Source of the DNA: Planctomycetota bacterium
GTDB taxonomy: Bacteria; Planctomycetota; Planctomycetia; Gemmatales; Gemmataceae
NCBI GenBank assembly: GCA_021781415.1
Contig: JAJXWW010000079.1
Span: forward strand, 62,001 to 126,000
Reading direction: 5' to 3'
DNA length: 64,000 nucleotides
This document shows, in pieces, positions 19,574-28,115 of the stretch. The first letter of the stretch is position 1, and each line of letters opens with the position of its first letter. The position numbers and the translations under genes were made by a program. The notes below the pieces were generated by a model. The model saw nothing but the letters and a program-made list of their open reading frames with translations. It did no database searches and had not been told where the DNA came from.

Positions 19574-20866
19574 ATGCGCATTTGCCTCTTTGAAGATCGG
19601 AACGCCCTCGATCTGGAACCGTTGACCCTGACTCGCCCGGTGTTCGAGTTGCTGTGCGGCTTGACTTCGTTGGCAGCGAAACAGAGCAGTTACTTTGCGC
19701 TGGGCCCGCGCGGCGTTCTCATCCGTCCGCATTTGGCCGATCTCTATCGTCTTCACGCGCCAGAAGTATCCGTAAACGATCTCGATTGGGTCAAAAGTGG
19801 CCGCACCGTTCTGGTGAACGGCCGCTGGCTGCCGCCTTCCTTACCGCTGCCGAAAGAGATTCCAAACGAACCGTCGGTAGCCCTGGTCGAGAACGAAGTC
19901 GCCTACGCCGTTCTCGCGCCGGAGCATTTGGTCGATTGTACGCCACAAACGATCGACGATTGCCTGAACGGATGGAAAGCGATGCTGCCGCGCCGGCAGG
20001 CCGGCGGACGCATGATGCGCTACCTTTGGGAACTCGTTCACCACAACGGCGAACAGATTCGCGCCGATTGGCAAACGGCTCAACCGCACTGCGCGCCGGA
20101 ATCGAATCGAGTCGAGCGGCCAGGTTTGGCCGTCGTTGGCCCGCGCGATCGACTGTACATCCATCCCTCGGCACAGCTCGAACCCTCCATCGTTGCCGAC
20201 GTAACCCGTGGGCCGATTGTGGTGGAGCGAGAAGCCGTCGTGACCGCGTTCACGCGGATCGAGGGACCGTGCGTCATCGGCCCGCGCACGCGGATTCACG
20301 GCGCGAACATTCGCGGCGGCACGACGTTCGGCCCGGATTGTCGCATCGGTGGCGAGGTTGAGTGTTGCATCGTGCAAGGACACAGCAACAAGTATCACGA
20401 TGGCTTTCTCGGCCACGCCTACCTCGGCGAATGGGTCAATCTCGGCGCGGGTACGCACAACAGCGATCTCCGCAACGATTACGGCACGGTGACAATGACG
20501 GTCAATGGCCGCCGAGTGCTTACGGGGTTATCGAAAGTCGGCTGTTTTATCGGCGATCATACCAAAGCCGGACTCGGCACGCTGTTGAACACCGGAGCCA
20601 ACGTCGGCATTTTCTGCAATCTTTTGCCCGGCGGATTGCTGCCGAGATACATCCCGTCGTTCGCCAGCTGGTGGAAAGAGGTGCTAACGGATCGCGCCAG
20701 GATGCCGAGTTTATTAGACACGGCGGCCGAGGTCATGCGCCGGCGCGATGTCGCGTTCACGGAGACCCACGCGGAATTGTACCGCAACCTTTTCGAGCAG
20801 ACTGCCGCTGCACGCCGCCAAGCCGTGTGTGAGGCCGATCTGCGCTCCCTGCGTCGCAGCGCATGA
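19574..20866 (+). CDS. GlmU-like sugar nucleotidyltransferase with left-handed beta-helix
   Basis: MRICLFEDRNALDLEPLTLTRPVFEL; hexapeptide-repeat C-terminus (GPCVIGPRTRIHGANIRGGTTFGPDC). Confidence 0.85.
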   Translation: MRICLFEDRNALDLEPLTLTRPVFELLCGLTSLAAKQSSYFALGPRGVLIRPHLADLYRLHAPEVSVNDLDWVKSGRTVLVNGRWLPPSLPLPKEIPNEPSVALVENEVAYAVLAPEHLVDCTPQTIDDCLNGWKAMLPRRQAGGRMMRYLWELVHHNGEQIRADWQTAQPHCAPESNRVERPGLAVVGPRDRLYIHPSAQLEPSIVADVTRGPIVVEREAVVTAFTRIEGPCVIGPRTRIHGANIRGGTTFGPDCRIGGEVECCIVQGHSNKYHDGFLGHAYLGEWVNLGAGTHNSDLRNDYGTVTMTVNGRRVLTGLSKVGCFIGDHTKAGLGTLLNTGANVGIFCNLLPGGLLPRYIPSFASWWKEVLTDRARMPSLLDTAAEVMRRRDVAFTETHAELYRNLFEQTAAARRQAVCEADLRSLRRSA

Positions 20867-20986
20867 GGCCAAGTCGAGACGATCGAACCCGCGGCGCGAC
20901 TCGGAGACCATCCGCCAAGCCCCCCTCTCCCATGTACTCAGGGGTGAGGGGCGAGAATATGCGGAAAAATAACCCCCTCACCCCAA

Positions 20987-21018
20987 CCCCTCTCCCCCTG
21001 AGAACAGGGGGAGAGGGG
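20987..21018. terminator. Perfect 14-bp GC-rich hairpin downstream of the GlmU-like gene
   Basis: CCCCTCTCCCCCTG-AGAA-CAGGGGGAGAGGGG. Confidence 0.55.
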
Positions 21019-21034
21019 CTTATCGGACGGATTC

Positions 21035-21331
21035 TCAAGCCGCTTTCGTTGCGAGGCATTCGTTCAATTGTTTGCGTGCGTTCCCAAACGCCTCCAGCCA
21101 ACTTCGCGTGGTATGGATCTCGCTCTCCAACATCGCGAACGCTTGCTCCGCTTCTCGTTCGGCGCGATCGAGATAGCCCTGCAAACGCAGCAGCCGTTCC
21201 TCGAAGGTTTTGATTGCCGCCGGATCGGTCCATTCCGGCGGCGGCACGATGGGCGGCTCCACGGCTCGCGCCAGCCAATCGTTGAGATGGTGTTCCATCA
21301 GGTCGAATAGTTCCACGGCTTCCGAGGTCAT
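21035..21331 (-). CDS. Hypothetical helical protein
   Basis: ORF with plausible start MTSEAVELFDLMEHHLNDWL, upstream of convergent hairpin. Confidence 0.55.
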   Translation of the reverse strand: MTSEAVELFDLMEHHLNDWLARAVEPPIVPPPEWTDPAAIKTFEERLLRLQGYLDRAEREAEQAFAMLESEIHTTRSWLEAFGNARKQLNECLATKAA

Positions 21332-21422
21332 GCGCGCTCCTCCCCTTGGGCGAGTCACGATCTTACCCAAGGAGACGAAATCTGACAGCCTCAATTTTCG
21401 GAGGACGATCCGTTCGCCGAAG

Positions 21423-22106
21423 CTAGGACGGGACGATCGGAAGGCATGCGTTTCGCAGTCGATTCATGGCGCTGGCGATGCCGTCGGCGGCTCCGAAGAT
21501 GGCCGAGCCAGACACCAACACATTCGCTCCCGCGGCGACCGCGCTCGGCGCGGTTTCAGCGTCGATACCTCCGTCCACCTCTAACTCGATCGTTCGCTTC
21601 GATTGCTCGATGGCTCGGCGAATGCGGCCGATTTTGTCGAGGGTGCTGGCAATAAACTTCTGCCCGCCAAATCCAGGATTCACGGTCATCACCAGAACGA
21701 GATCGACATCGCACAAGATCTCGTCGATGGCCGAGGACGGCGTGGCGGGATTGAGGACGACGCCGGCTTTCTTCCCCAACGCCTTGATATGTTGCACCGT
21801 GCGATGCAGATTGACTCCGCCCTCGACGTGGACCAAAAGCGAATCGGCACCCGCTTCGGCAAAGGCGTCGAGGTAACGCATCGGCTGCTCGATCATCAAA
21901 TGCACTTCCAGTGGCACATGCACCACTGGGCGCAGCGCCTTAACCACCAGCGGACCCATACTGATGTTCGGCACGAAATGGCCGTCCATCACATCGACGT
22001 GCAGGCGATCCGCCCCGGCCTGCACCGCTTGGGACACCTGATCGCCAAGATGCAGGAAGTCGGCGGCGAGGATGGATGGAGCGAGTTTAACGATAGAATC
22101 GGCCAT
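21423..22106 (-). CDS. rpe: Ribulose-phosphate 3-epimerase
   Basis: KLAPSILAADFLHLGDQV, HVDVMDGHFVPNISMGP, VMTVNPGFGGQKF. Confidence 0.97.
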   Translation of the reverse strand: MADSIVKLAPSILAADFLHLGDQVSQAVQAGADRLHVDVMDGHFVPNISMGPLVVKALRPVVHVPLEVHLMIEQPMRYLDAFAEAGADSLLVHVEGGVNLHRTVQHIKALGKKAGVVLNPATPSSAIDEILCDVDLVLVMTVNPGFGGQKFIASTLDKIGRIRRAIEQSKRTIELEVDGGIDAETAPSAVAAGANVLVSGSAIFGAADGIASAMNRLRNACLPIVPS

Positions 22107-22190
22107 GTGCGAGTCTCCCGAACGAGTGGGCGAGTGGAATTTTATGGAAACGGCACTTCATTTTCGACTCCGCTCTTGCCGAAATGTTTA

Positions 22191-22215
22191 TTAACCTGAT
22201 AAAGTTAGTTGTAAC
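22191..22215 (+). promoter_or_regulatory. Candidate Rrf2-type operator upstream of cysH
   Basis: Overlapping dyads TAAC-N8-GTTA and GTTA-N4-TAAC in TTAACCTGATAAAGTTAGTTGTAAC. Confidence 0.45.
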
Positions 22216-22241
22216 TGTTTCCAGCGGCGAAAGGGAGAACG

Positions 22242-22967
22242 ATGATCGTGTTGCAGTCGCAAGCCGAGGAAATCGCCGAGGCGAACGAACTTTTAGCCGA
22301 CGCGCCAGCGGAGACGATTCTGCGCTGGGCGGTGCGGACCTATCGTGAGAAACTCACGATGGCGACGGCTTTCGGAGCCGAGGGGTGTTGCATTCTCCAT
22401 CTCTTGGCCGAGATCGACCCGAACGTCCGCACGTTCAACCTCGACACGGGTTATCAGTTCGCCGAGACGCTGGAGTTGCGCGAACGCATCCGCGAACGCT
22501 ACGGCATTGAGGTCGAGTACATTCGTCCGGAATCGACGGTCGCGGAGTACGAAGCGGAGCATGGCGGACCCTTGTACAATATCCGTCCCGATCAATGTTG
22601 CCACGACCGGAAGATCTTGCCCCTGCGACAAGCGGTCGTCGGCTACGACGCCTGGATCAGCGCCATACGCCGCGATCAAACGAACCATCGCGCCGTCGCG
22701 GGAGTGGTGCAATGGGACGCCAAGTTCAACCTCGTGAAGATCAATCCGCTCTTAAACTGGACGCGCAAGGACGTTTGGAGTTTCATCCTCAAGAACGACA
22801 TTCCGTACAATCCGTTGCACGACCGAGGTTATCCCAGCATCGGTTGTTGGCCGTGTACCGCCTCGGTCGGCGAGGGAGAGGACGAGCGCGCCGGTCGCTG
22901 GGCGGGCAGCGGCAAAAAGGAGTGCGGGCTGCACGTCGTCGAAGTGGAAGACGGCGGAGGCATTTGA
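22242..22967 (+). CDS. cysH: Phosphoadenylyl/adenylyl-sulfate reductase (APS reductase-type, 4Fe-4S cysteine pairs)
   Basis: ATAFGAEGCCILHLLAEI; DQCCHDRK and GCWPCT cysteine motifs. Confidence 0.94.
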   Translation: MIVLQSQAEEIAEANELLADAPAETILRWAVRTYREKLTMATAFGAEGCCILHLLAEIDPNVRTFNLDTGYQFAETLELRERIRERYGIEVEYIRPESTVAEYEAEHGGPLYNIRPDQCCHDRKILPLRQAVVGYDAWISAIRRDQTNHRAVAGVVQWDAKFNLVKINPLLNWTRKDVWSFILKNDIPYNPLHDRGYPSIGCWPCTASVGEGEDERAGRWAGSGKKECGLHVVEVEDGGGI

Positions 22968-23026
22968 GATGTGCCGCGCCCCGAAAGGGAGCGAGGGGAC
23001 GAAGCGAAGCGAGACGAGGAGGAACC

Positions 23027-23461
23027 ATGCGTATTTCCGCCAAAGCCGAGTATGCCTGTGTGGCCATGCTGGAATTGGCGGCCCATCATGGAGATGCTCA
23101 ACCGTTGCCGATCAAGGCCATCGTCGAAGCTCAGAGGATACCTCCGTATTTCCTCGTCCAGATTCTCTTGCAGCTGAAGACGGCGCGCTTAGTCGCGAGT
23201 ACGCGCGGCGCGTCGGGGGGCTATCGACTGGCGCGCCCGCCGGAAGAGATCACCCTCTACGAAGTGATAAACGCCATCGACGAACGCTCGTCCGCGCCGC
23301 GCTCGGCACTCGACAAAGACGCGCATCGCCCGGCCGTCGGTGTCTTATTGGGGATTTGGCACGAGGTTCAGCTCGAGGAAGAACGCGCCCTGCGGCGCGT
23401 CACCTTGGTAGACCTCGTCCGCCGCATCCAGGAAGACCATGCTCTGTCGTATCAGATCTAG
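23027..23461 (+). CDS. Rrf2-family transcriptional regulator
   Basis: MRISAKAEYACVAMLELAAHHG...RGASGGYRLARPPEEITLYEVINAID. Confidence 0.92.
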   Translation: MRISAKAEYACVAMLELAAHHGDAQPLPIKAIVEAQRIPPYFLVQILLQLKTARLVASTRGASGGYRLARPPEEITLYEVINAIDERSSAPRSALDKDAHRPAVGVLLGIWHEVQLEEERALRRVTLVDLVRRIQEDHALSYQI

Positions 23462-23511
23462 CGGTCTATAAATACATCCGTGAAAGTTGATCGCTTTTAA
23501 GGAGTTTGAAG

Positions 23512-24771
23512 ATGTCCGAATTGCTTCCGCCGCACGGCGGATTGAAAGAACCCATCGATCGCAATGTACCCGCCGACGAAGCGGCGGATTTTCGCGCGGG
23601 GGCGGCCTCGCTGCCGCGCGTCTCGATCGGCGATGCCGACCTCTCGACCCTGTATCGTCTCGGCGACGGGGGTCTTAGTCCTCTGACCGGCCCCATGGAC
23701 CGCGAGACATTCGACCGCGTTCTCGACGAAGAGATAATTGTGCATGAAGGGAAGAAGTACGCCTGGACGATTCCACTGGCGTTTCCGGTGGACGAGTCTC
23801 AAGCGAAGACGTTGAAAGTCGGACAGACCGTCGCACTGGTGAATTCCCAGAACGAAATCGTTGGCTCGCTCGAAATCAGCGATATTTTCCCGTGGGATAA
23901 AGCCCGCTATGTCCGCGGCGTTTACGCCACCGAGCGTTTCGATCATCCCGGTGGCCGCATGACCGAGCGCGACCCGCGCTCTTACCTCGTCGGCGGCACG
24001 GTGCGCGTTCTGCCGCAACCGAAACATTCGGAGTACGGCCATTTCATCCTGTCGCCGCGCGAGACACGCGCTTTGTTCGCCCAACGCGGATGGAAGCGCG
24101 TCGTCGCCTTCCAAACGCGCAATCCCCTCCACCGCGCGCACGAGTATGCCCTGGTCGCCGGGCTGGAGCGATTGGTGCGCGAAGGGCATTTCGCCGGGGC
24201 GGTGTTGAATCCCTTGGTCGGTGAGACCAAGGGCGACGATGTGAATGCCGTCACGCGGATGCGCACCTACCGGGCGCTCGTCGAGAGCAAAGTGTTGGGC
24301 GAGGGGGACAAGGACGAGCAATTGTGGCAGTCGGCCGGTTGCGACATTACGGATCGCATTATGCTCTTGGGTCTGGACATCAAGATGTTTTACGGCGGGC
24401 CGAAAGAGGCGATCATGCACGCTATCTATCGGCAAAATTTCGGCTTTACCGACATCATCATCGGACGCAAGCATGCCGACGCCCCATACGAAGACGGCAA
24501 AGACATCTGGGACGGTCTCGCCGCTCAACGCAAGTTCGACGAGCTAAAGGGTGAGCTGCTCATCAAGCCGGTCAAGATTGGGTTCGCGGCCTACTATGAA
24601 GAACTGGGCCGCGTCGGATTGGTGGAGGAAAACGAACCGAAGGGATACAAGCAAGTCAACATCGCCGGCCGCATCCTCCGCGAGACGCTGCGCAAAGGCG
24701 AACTGCCCGATCCGCGCGTCATGCGGCCTTCGACGGCCCGCATTCTCATCGAAAGCATGAAGGGCGAATAG
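23512..24771 (+). CDS. sat: Sulfate adenylyltransferase
   Basis: QTRNPLHRAHEY, GRKHADAPYEDGKDIWD; start at MSELLPPHGG. Confidence 0.96.
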   Translation: MSELLPPHGGLKEPIDRNVPADEAADFRAGAASLPRVSIGDADLSTLYRLGDGGLSPLTGPMDRETFDRVLDEEIIVHEGKKYAWTIPLAFPVDESQAKTLKVGQTVALVNSQNEIVGSLEISDIFPWDKARYVRGVYATERFDHPGGRMTERDPRSYLVGGTVRVLPQPKHSEYGHFILSPRETRALFAQRGWKRVVAFQTRNPLHRAHEYALVAGLERLVREGHFAGAVLNPLVGETKGDDVNAVTRMRTYRALVESKVLGEGDKDEQLWQSAGCDITDRIMLLGLDIKMFYGGPKEAIMHAIYRQNFGFTDIIIGRKHADAPYEDGKDIWDGLAAQRKFDELKGELLIKPVKIGFAAYYEELGRVGLVEENEPKGYKQVNIAGRILRETLRKGELPDPRVMRPSTARILIESMKGE

Positions 24772-24786
24772 CGGTCTTGCTCTAAC

Positions 24787-24834
24787 GAATCGGACGGGTA
24801 GATCGAGCTTTCCTCGATCCACCCAGTCCGATTC
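24787..24834. terminator. Hairpin between convergent sat and sucC
   Basis: GAATCGGAC...GATCGAG-CTTTC-CTCGATC...GTCCGATTC. Confidence 0.55.
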
Positions 24835-24977
24835 CTCATGCCGAGTCAAGCGAACGCCGTCTCTCCGCGCCGTGTACTTGTTACAGCACGGAAGAGATGC
24901 CCCCGATGCTCCGCCCTTCACCAGATAGCCGCCGAAGTCGAACAACGCCACGCTCGAAAACAGCAAGAGCTATTCGT

Positions 24978-26168
24978 TCACTTCGCGGCTGCGACGACTT
25001 TTTTCGCCGCCTCGGTTAGCCCGTTCGCCGTCGTGATGTTCTGACCGCTCTCCGCCAGCATTTTACGGCCTTGCTCGACGTTGGTTCCTTCCAGACGTAC
25101 TACCAGCGGGACATGAAAGCCGACTTCCTTGAACGCGGCCAGGATGGCTCCGGCAATGATGTCGCATTGCATGATGCCGCCGAATATGTTCACCAAAACG
25201 GCCTTGACGCGCGGATCACCCAAGAGAATGCGAAACGCCTCGGTCACTTGATCCTTGTTGGCACCGCCGCCGACATCGAGAAAGTTGGCCGGTTCGCCGC
25301 CGTGGTATTTGATGATGTCCATGGTGGACATGGCCAAACCCGCGCCGTTGACGAGGCAGCCGATGTTTCCCGTCAGGCTGATGAAGCTCAAGCCCGAACG
25401 ACCGGCGCGCAGCTCGGCGGGATCTTCTTCGGCCTCATCGCGCAGGGCGACGAGATCGGGGTGGCGGAACAGGGCGTTGTCGTCGAAGGTCATCTTGGCA
25501 TCGACGGCCAACACTTCGCCGTTGTCCATGACGGCCAACGGATTGATCTCGGCCAGGCTGCAATCCTTTTCGAGATACACCTTGGCCAACGCCGTCACCA
25601 GCGCCTCGGCCTGCGTCGCCTGTTCGCCGGTGAATCCCAGCGCGTAGGCCACGCGCCGCGCCTGAAACGGCTGGAGACCGAACTCCGGTTCGACGATGGT
25701 TTTGAGGATCTTCTCGGGGGTATGCGCGGCCACTTCTTCGATTTCGACGCCGCCTTCGGCGCAGGCCATCAGTACCGGAGCGCCGACCGCGCGATCGAGA
25801 ACCATGCCGACGTAGACTTCGCGGACGATCTTGGCGGACGCCTCGACGACGAGGAGTTTAGACACCTTCTGCCCCGCCTCGCCCGTCTGCTTCGTGACGA
25901 GCGGATAGCGGAGCATGACCTCGGCGATGCCGGCGATGTCGCCGCGTTTCATCACGAATTTGACGCCGCCAAAGTCTTTGCCGCTGCCTGCGAAATGCCC
26001 TTTGCCTCGTCCGCCGGCATGAATTTGCGCCTTGATGACGACGGGTCCGCCGCCGAGCGCATCGAACGCCTTCTCGGCTTCGGCCGACGTGGAGGCGACG
26101 ATGCCGCGCGGGATTTTGGCACCGGCTCGCGCCAGCAATTCTTTGGCCTGATATTCGTGAATCTTCAT
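24978..26168 (-). CDS. sucC: Succinyl-CoA ligase (ADP-forming) beta subunit
   Basis: MKIHEYQAKELLARAGAKIPRG; NIFGGIMQCDIIA. Confidence 0.95.
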   Translation of the reverse strand: MKIHEYQAKELLARAGAKIPRGIVASTSAEAEKAFDALGGGPVVIKAQIHAGGRGKGHFAGSGKDFGGVKFVMKRGDIAGIAEVMLRYPLVTKQTGEAGQKVSKLLVVEASAKIVREVYVGMVLDRAVGAPVLMACAEGGVEIEEVAAHTPEKILKTIVEPEFGLQPFQARRVAYALGFTGEQATQAEALVTALAKVYLEKDCSLAEINPLAVMDNGEVLAVDAKMTFDDNALFRHPDLVALRDEAEEDPAELRAGRSGLSFISLTGNIGCLVNGAGLAMSTMDIIKYHGGEPANFLDVGGGANKDQVTEAFRILLGDPRVKAVLVNIFGGIMQCDIIAGAILAAFKEVGFHVPLVVRLEGTNVEQGRKMLAESGQNITTANGLTEAAKKVVAAAK

Positions 26169-26564
26169 GCAATAGCCCTTGCGATGGTCTTGATTTCGCA
26201 CCGGCATCGCGCCGATTGCGGGTTCGTGGGCACCACAATCCTGTTATAGCCGGACGATGCACTTGCGTCAGGGGAATCGACGCGATCGCATCGACTCGCA
26301 AAGGAGGCGCGACGGCCAAACACGGCTCAAACGAAAAGGGTTCTCTCGCTTGAATTCGACGCCGTCGCTTCGCCAAACTCGGAAGGCCGCAAGATCTGCC
26401 GCGTGCGGAGAATCGCGCGGTCTTGGCGGCATTCGACACACAATCTTTTAGGAGCCGTGCGACTTTTCTTATAGATCGGTCGATGATTGCTTCACCGGAA
26501 TGCGAACTCGCTTTCTCTATTCTTGCTGGACGAGTGCGGATCGATTGGCACAAGGCGGATATCC

Positions 26565-26858
26565 ATGATGCGGTTTTTGCTCGCGTACAACGCCGAAGAT
26601 ACGAAGGAACCCTGTAGCTTGTGCGGTCGCCCCGCATCGACCGCGGGCGGGGTCCGGCTCGTTCGCGCCGACAACACGGCCTCGGTATGCCAGGAGTGCG
26701 GAGGCAAGCAGGCTCCCGAATTGGTTGCCTTGGCCAATCTCGCCGGCGCGGCCACGCGCATCGGTCGCATCCATCGCCACTCCGTATTTCCCCCGCTCAC
26801 CGCGCTCCTCGATCTCGCCAACGCCGCCGAAAAGTATGCCCATACTTCCTCTCCGTGA
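26565..26858 (+). CDS. Hypothetical small protein with CxxC...CxxC zinc-binding pattern
   Basis: MMRFLLAYNAEDTKEPCSLCGRPAST...CQECGGKQAPELVALANLAG. Confidence 0.45.
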   Translation: MMRFLLAYNAEDTKEPCSLCGRPASTAGGVRLVRADNTASVCQECGGKQAPELVALANLAGAATRIGRIHRHSVFPPLTALLDLANAAEKYAHTSSP

Positions 26859-26937
26859 GACGCTACCGGGGTGACAAGGTGAACGGAATTCCTATCCTCA
26901 CTCTGTCCATTGTCACCTTGTCTACTTCGGGTGAGTC

Positions 26938-28098
26938 ATGCACGAAACAGCGCGGCTATTGAAAGATCTCGTCGCTCTCCCAAGTGTCAATCCGATGGGT
27001 CGAGCGCTGGTGGGAGAGGATTTCTACGAATATCGCGTTACCGAGTATCTCGAAGCCTTCTTCCGCTCGTTGGGCGTGGCTTTTGAACGTCAGTCGATCG
27101 CTGCCCGCCGCCAAAACATTATCGCTTGGACCGATGCGCCGACTTCCGCGCCGACCTTGATTTTCGAGGCCCATCAAGACACGGTTCCGGTCGACAACAT
27201 GACGATCGATCCGTTCGCGGCTCGCATCGAGCATGGCCGCCTCCACGGTCGTGGGGCGTGCGACATCAAAGGGGGAATGGCGGCCATGCTCGCCGCTTTC
27301 GCCCGCTTGGTCCGAGAAAAGCCGAGCAACGCGGCTCGCGTCGTCATGGCCTGCACCGTCGATGAAGAGTTCACTTTTTTGGGCGTGCAGCGTCTGGTAG
27401 AGAGCAACCCGCGCGAGCGCTTTCCGAATCTCATGGGCGCAATCGTTGCCGAACCGACGCAGTTGCACATCGTCGATAGCCACAAGGGGGCGGTGCGCTG
27501 GGATCTGACGACTTCCGGCACATCCTGCCACAGTTCGCGACCGGAACGAGGCATCAACGCCATCTACCGCATGGCCGTGTTATTGCCGCTCATCGAACGC
27601 TATGCCGAGGAATTGCGCACGGGTCGCTCCGATCCACGGTTGGGATCGGCAACCCTGAGTGTGGGCCGAATCGAGGGCGGCGTCAGCGTCAACACCGTGC
27701 CGGATCGCTGTCGCATTGAGATCGACCGGCGATTGCTTCCCGGCGAGAAGTCGGTTGCCGCCCTCGAACATTTGCACGAGTATTTGCGCGCTCGGGTCGA
27801 TCCCTCGCTCGCGTTCTCCTTTTCCGCGCCGTGGTTGTCCGCTCCCGCCTTGAGCGCGGACGGTTCGGAGGCTCTCGTAGCCCGCCTCGGATCGGCCATC
27901 GACAGCGTCGTGGGGAAGCATGAAGTGCAAGCCGTTCCCTATGGAACCGATGCGGCACCGCTCGCCGAATCCGGCATCCCCTCCGTCGTGTTCGGACCCG
28001 GCGACATCGCACTCGCCCACACCTGCGACGAATGGGTTCCGCTCGACGAAGTCGAACGAGCCAGCGAGATTCTTTATCGCTTGGTCTGCGCAGAATAA
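26938..28098 (+). CDS. M20-family metallopeptidase (ArgE/DapE-like)
   Basis: LIFEAHQDTVPVDNMTIDPF, GRGACDIKGGMAAMLAAF, VDEEFTFLG. Confidence 0.92.
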   Translation: MHETARLLKDLVALPSVNPMGRALVGEDFYEYRVTEYLEAFFRSLGVAFERQSIAARRQNIIAWTDAPTSAPTLIFEAHQDTVPVDNMTIDPFAARIEHGRLHGRGACDIKGGMAAMLAAFARLVREKPSNAARVVMACTVDEEFTFLGVQRLVESNPRERFPNLMGAIVAEPTQLHIVDSHKGAVRWDLTTSGTSCHSSRPERGINAIYRMAVLLPLIERYAEELRTGRSDPRLGSATLSVGRIEGGVSVNTVPDRCRIEIDRRLLPGEKSVAALEHLHEYLRARVDPSLAFSFSAPWLSAPALSADGSEALVARLGSAIDSVVGKHEVQAVPYGTDAAPLAESGIPSVVFGPGDIALAHTCDEWVPLDEVERASEILYRLVCAE

Positions 28099-28115
28099 AT
28101 GGAGGGCGATAGGGT

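Noticed and set aside
20930-20965. CCCCCCTCTCCCATGTACTCAGGGGTGAGGGG as a regulatory site
   Set aside because: Degenerate form of the common GAGAGGGG/CCCCTCTC intergenic hairpins next to the perfect terminator at 20987-21018.
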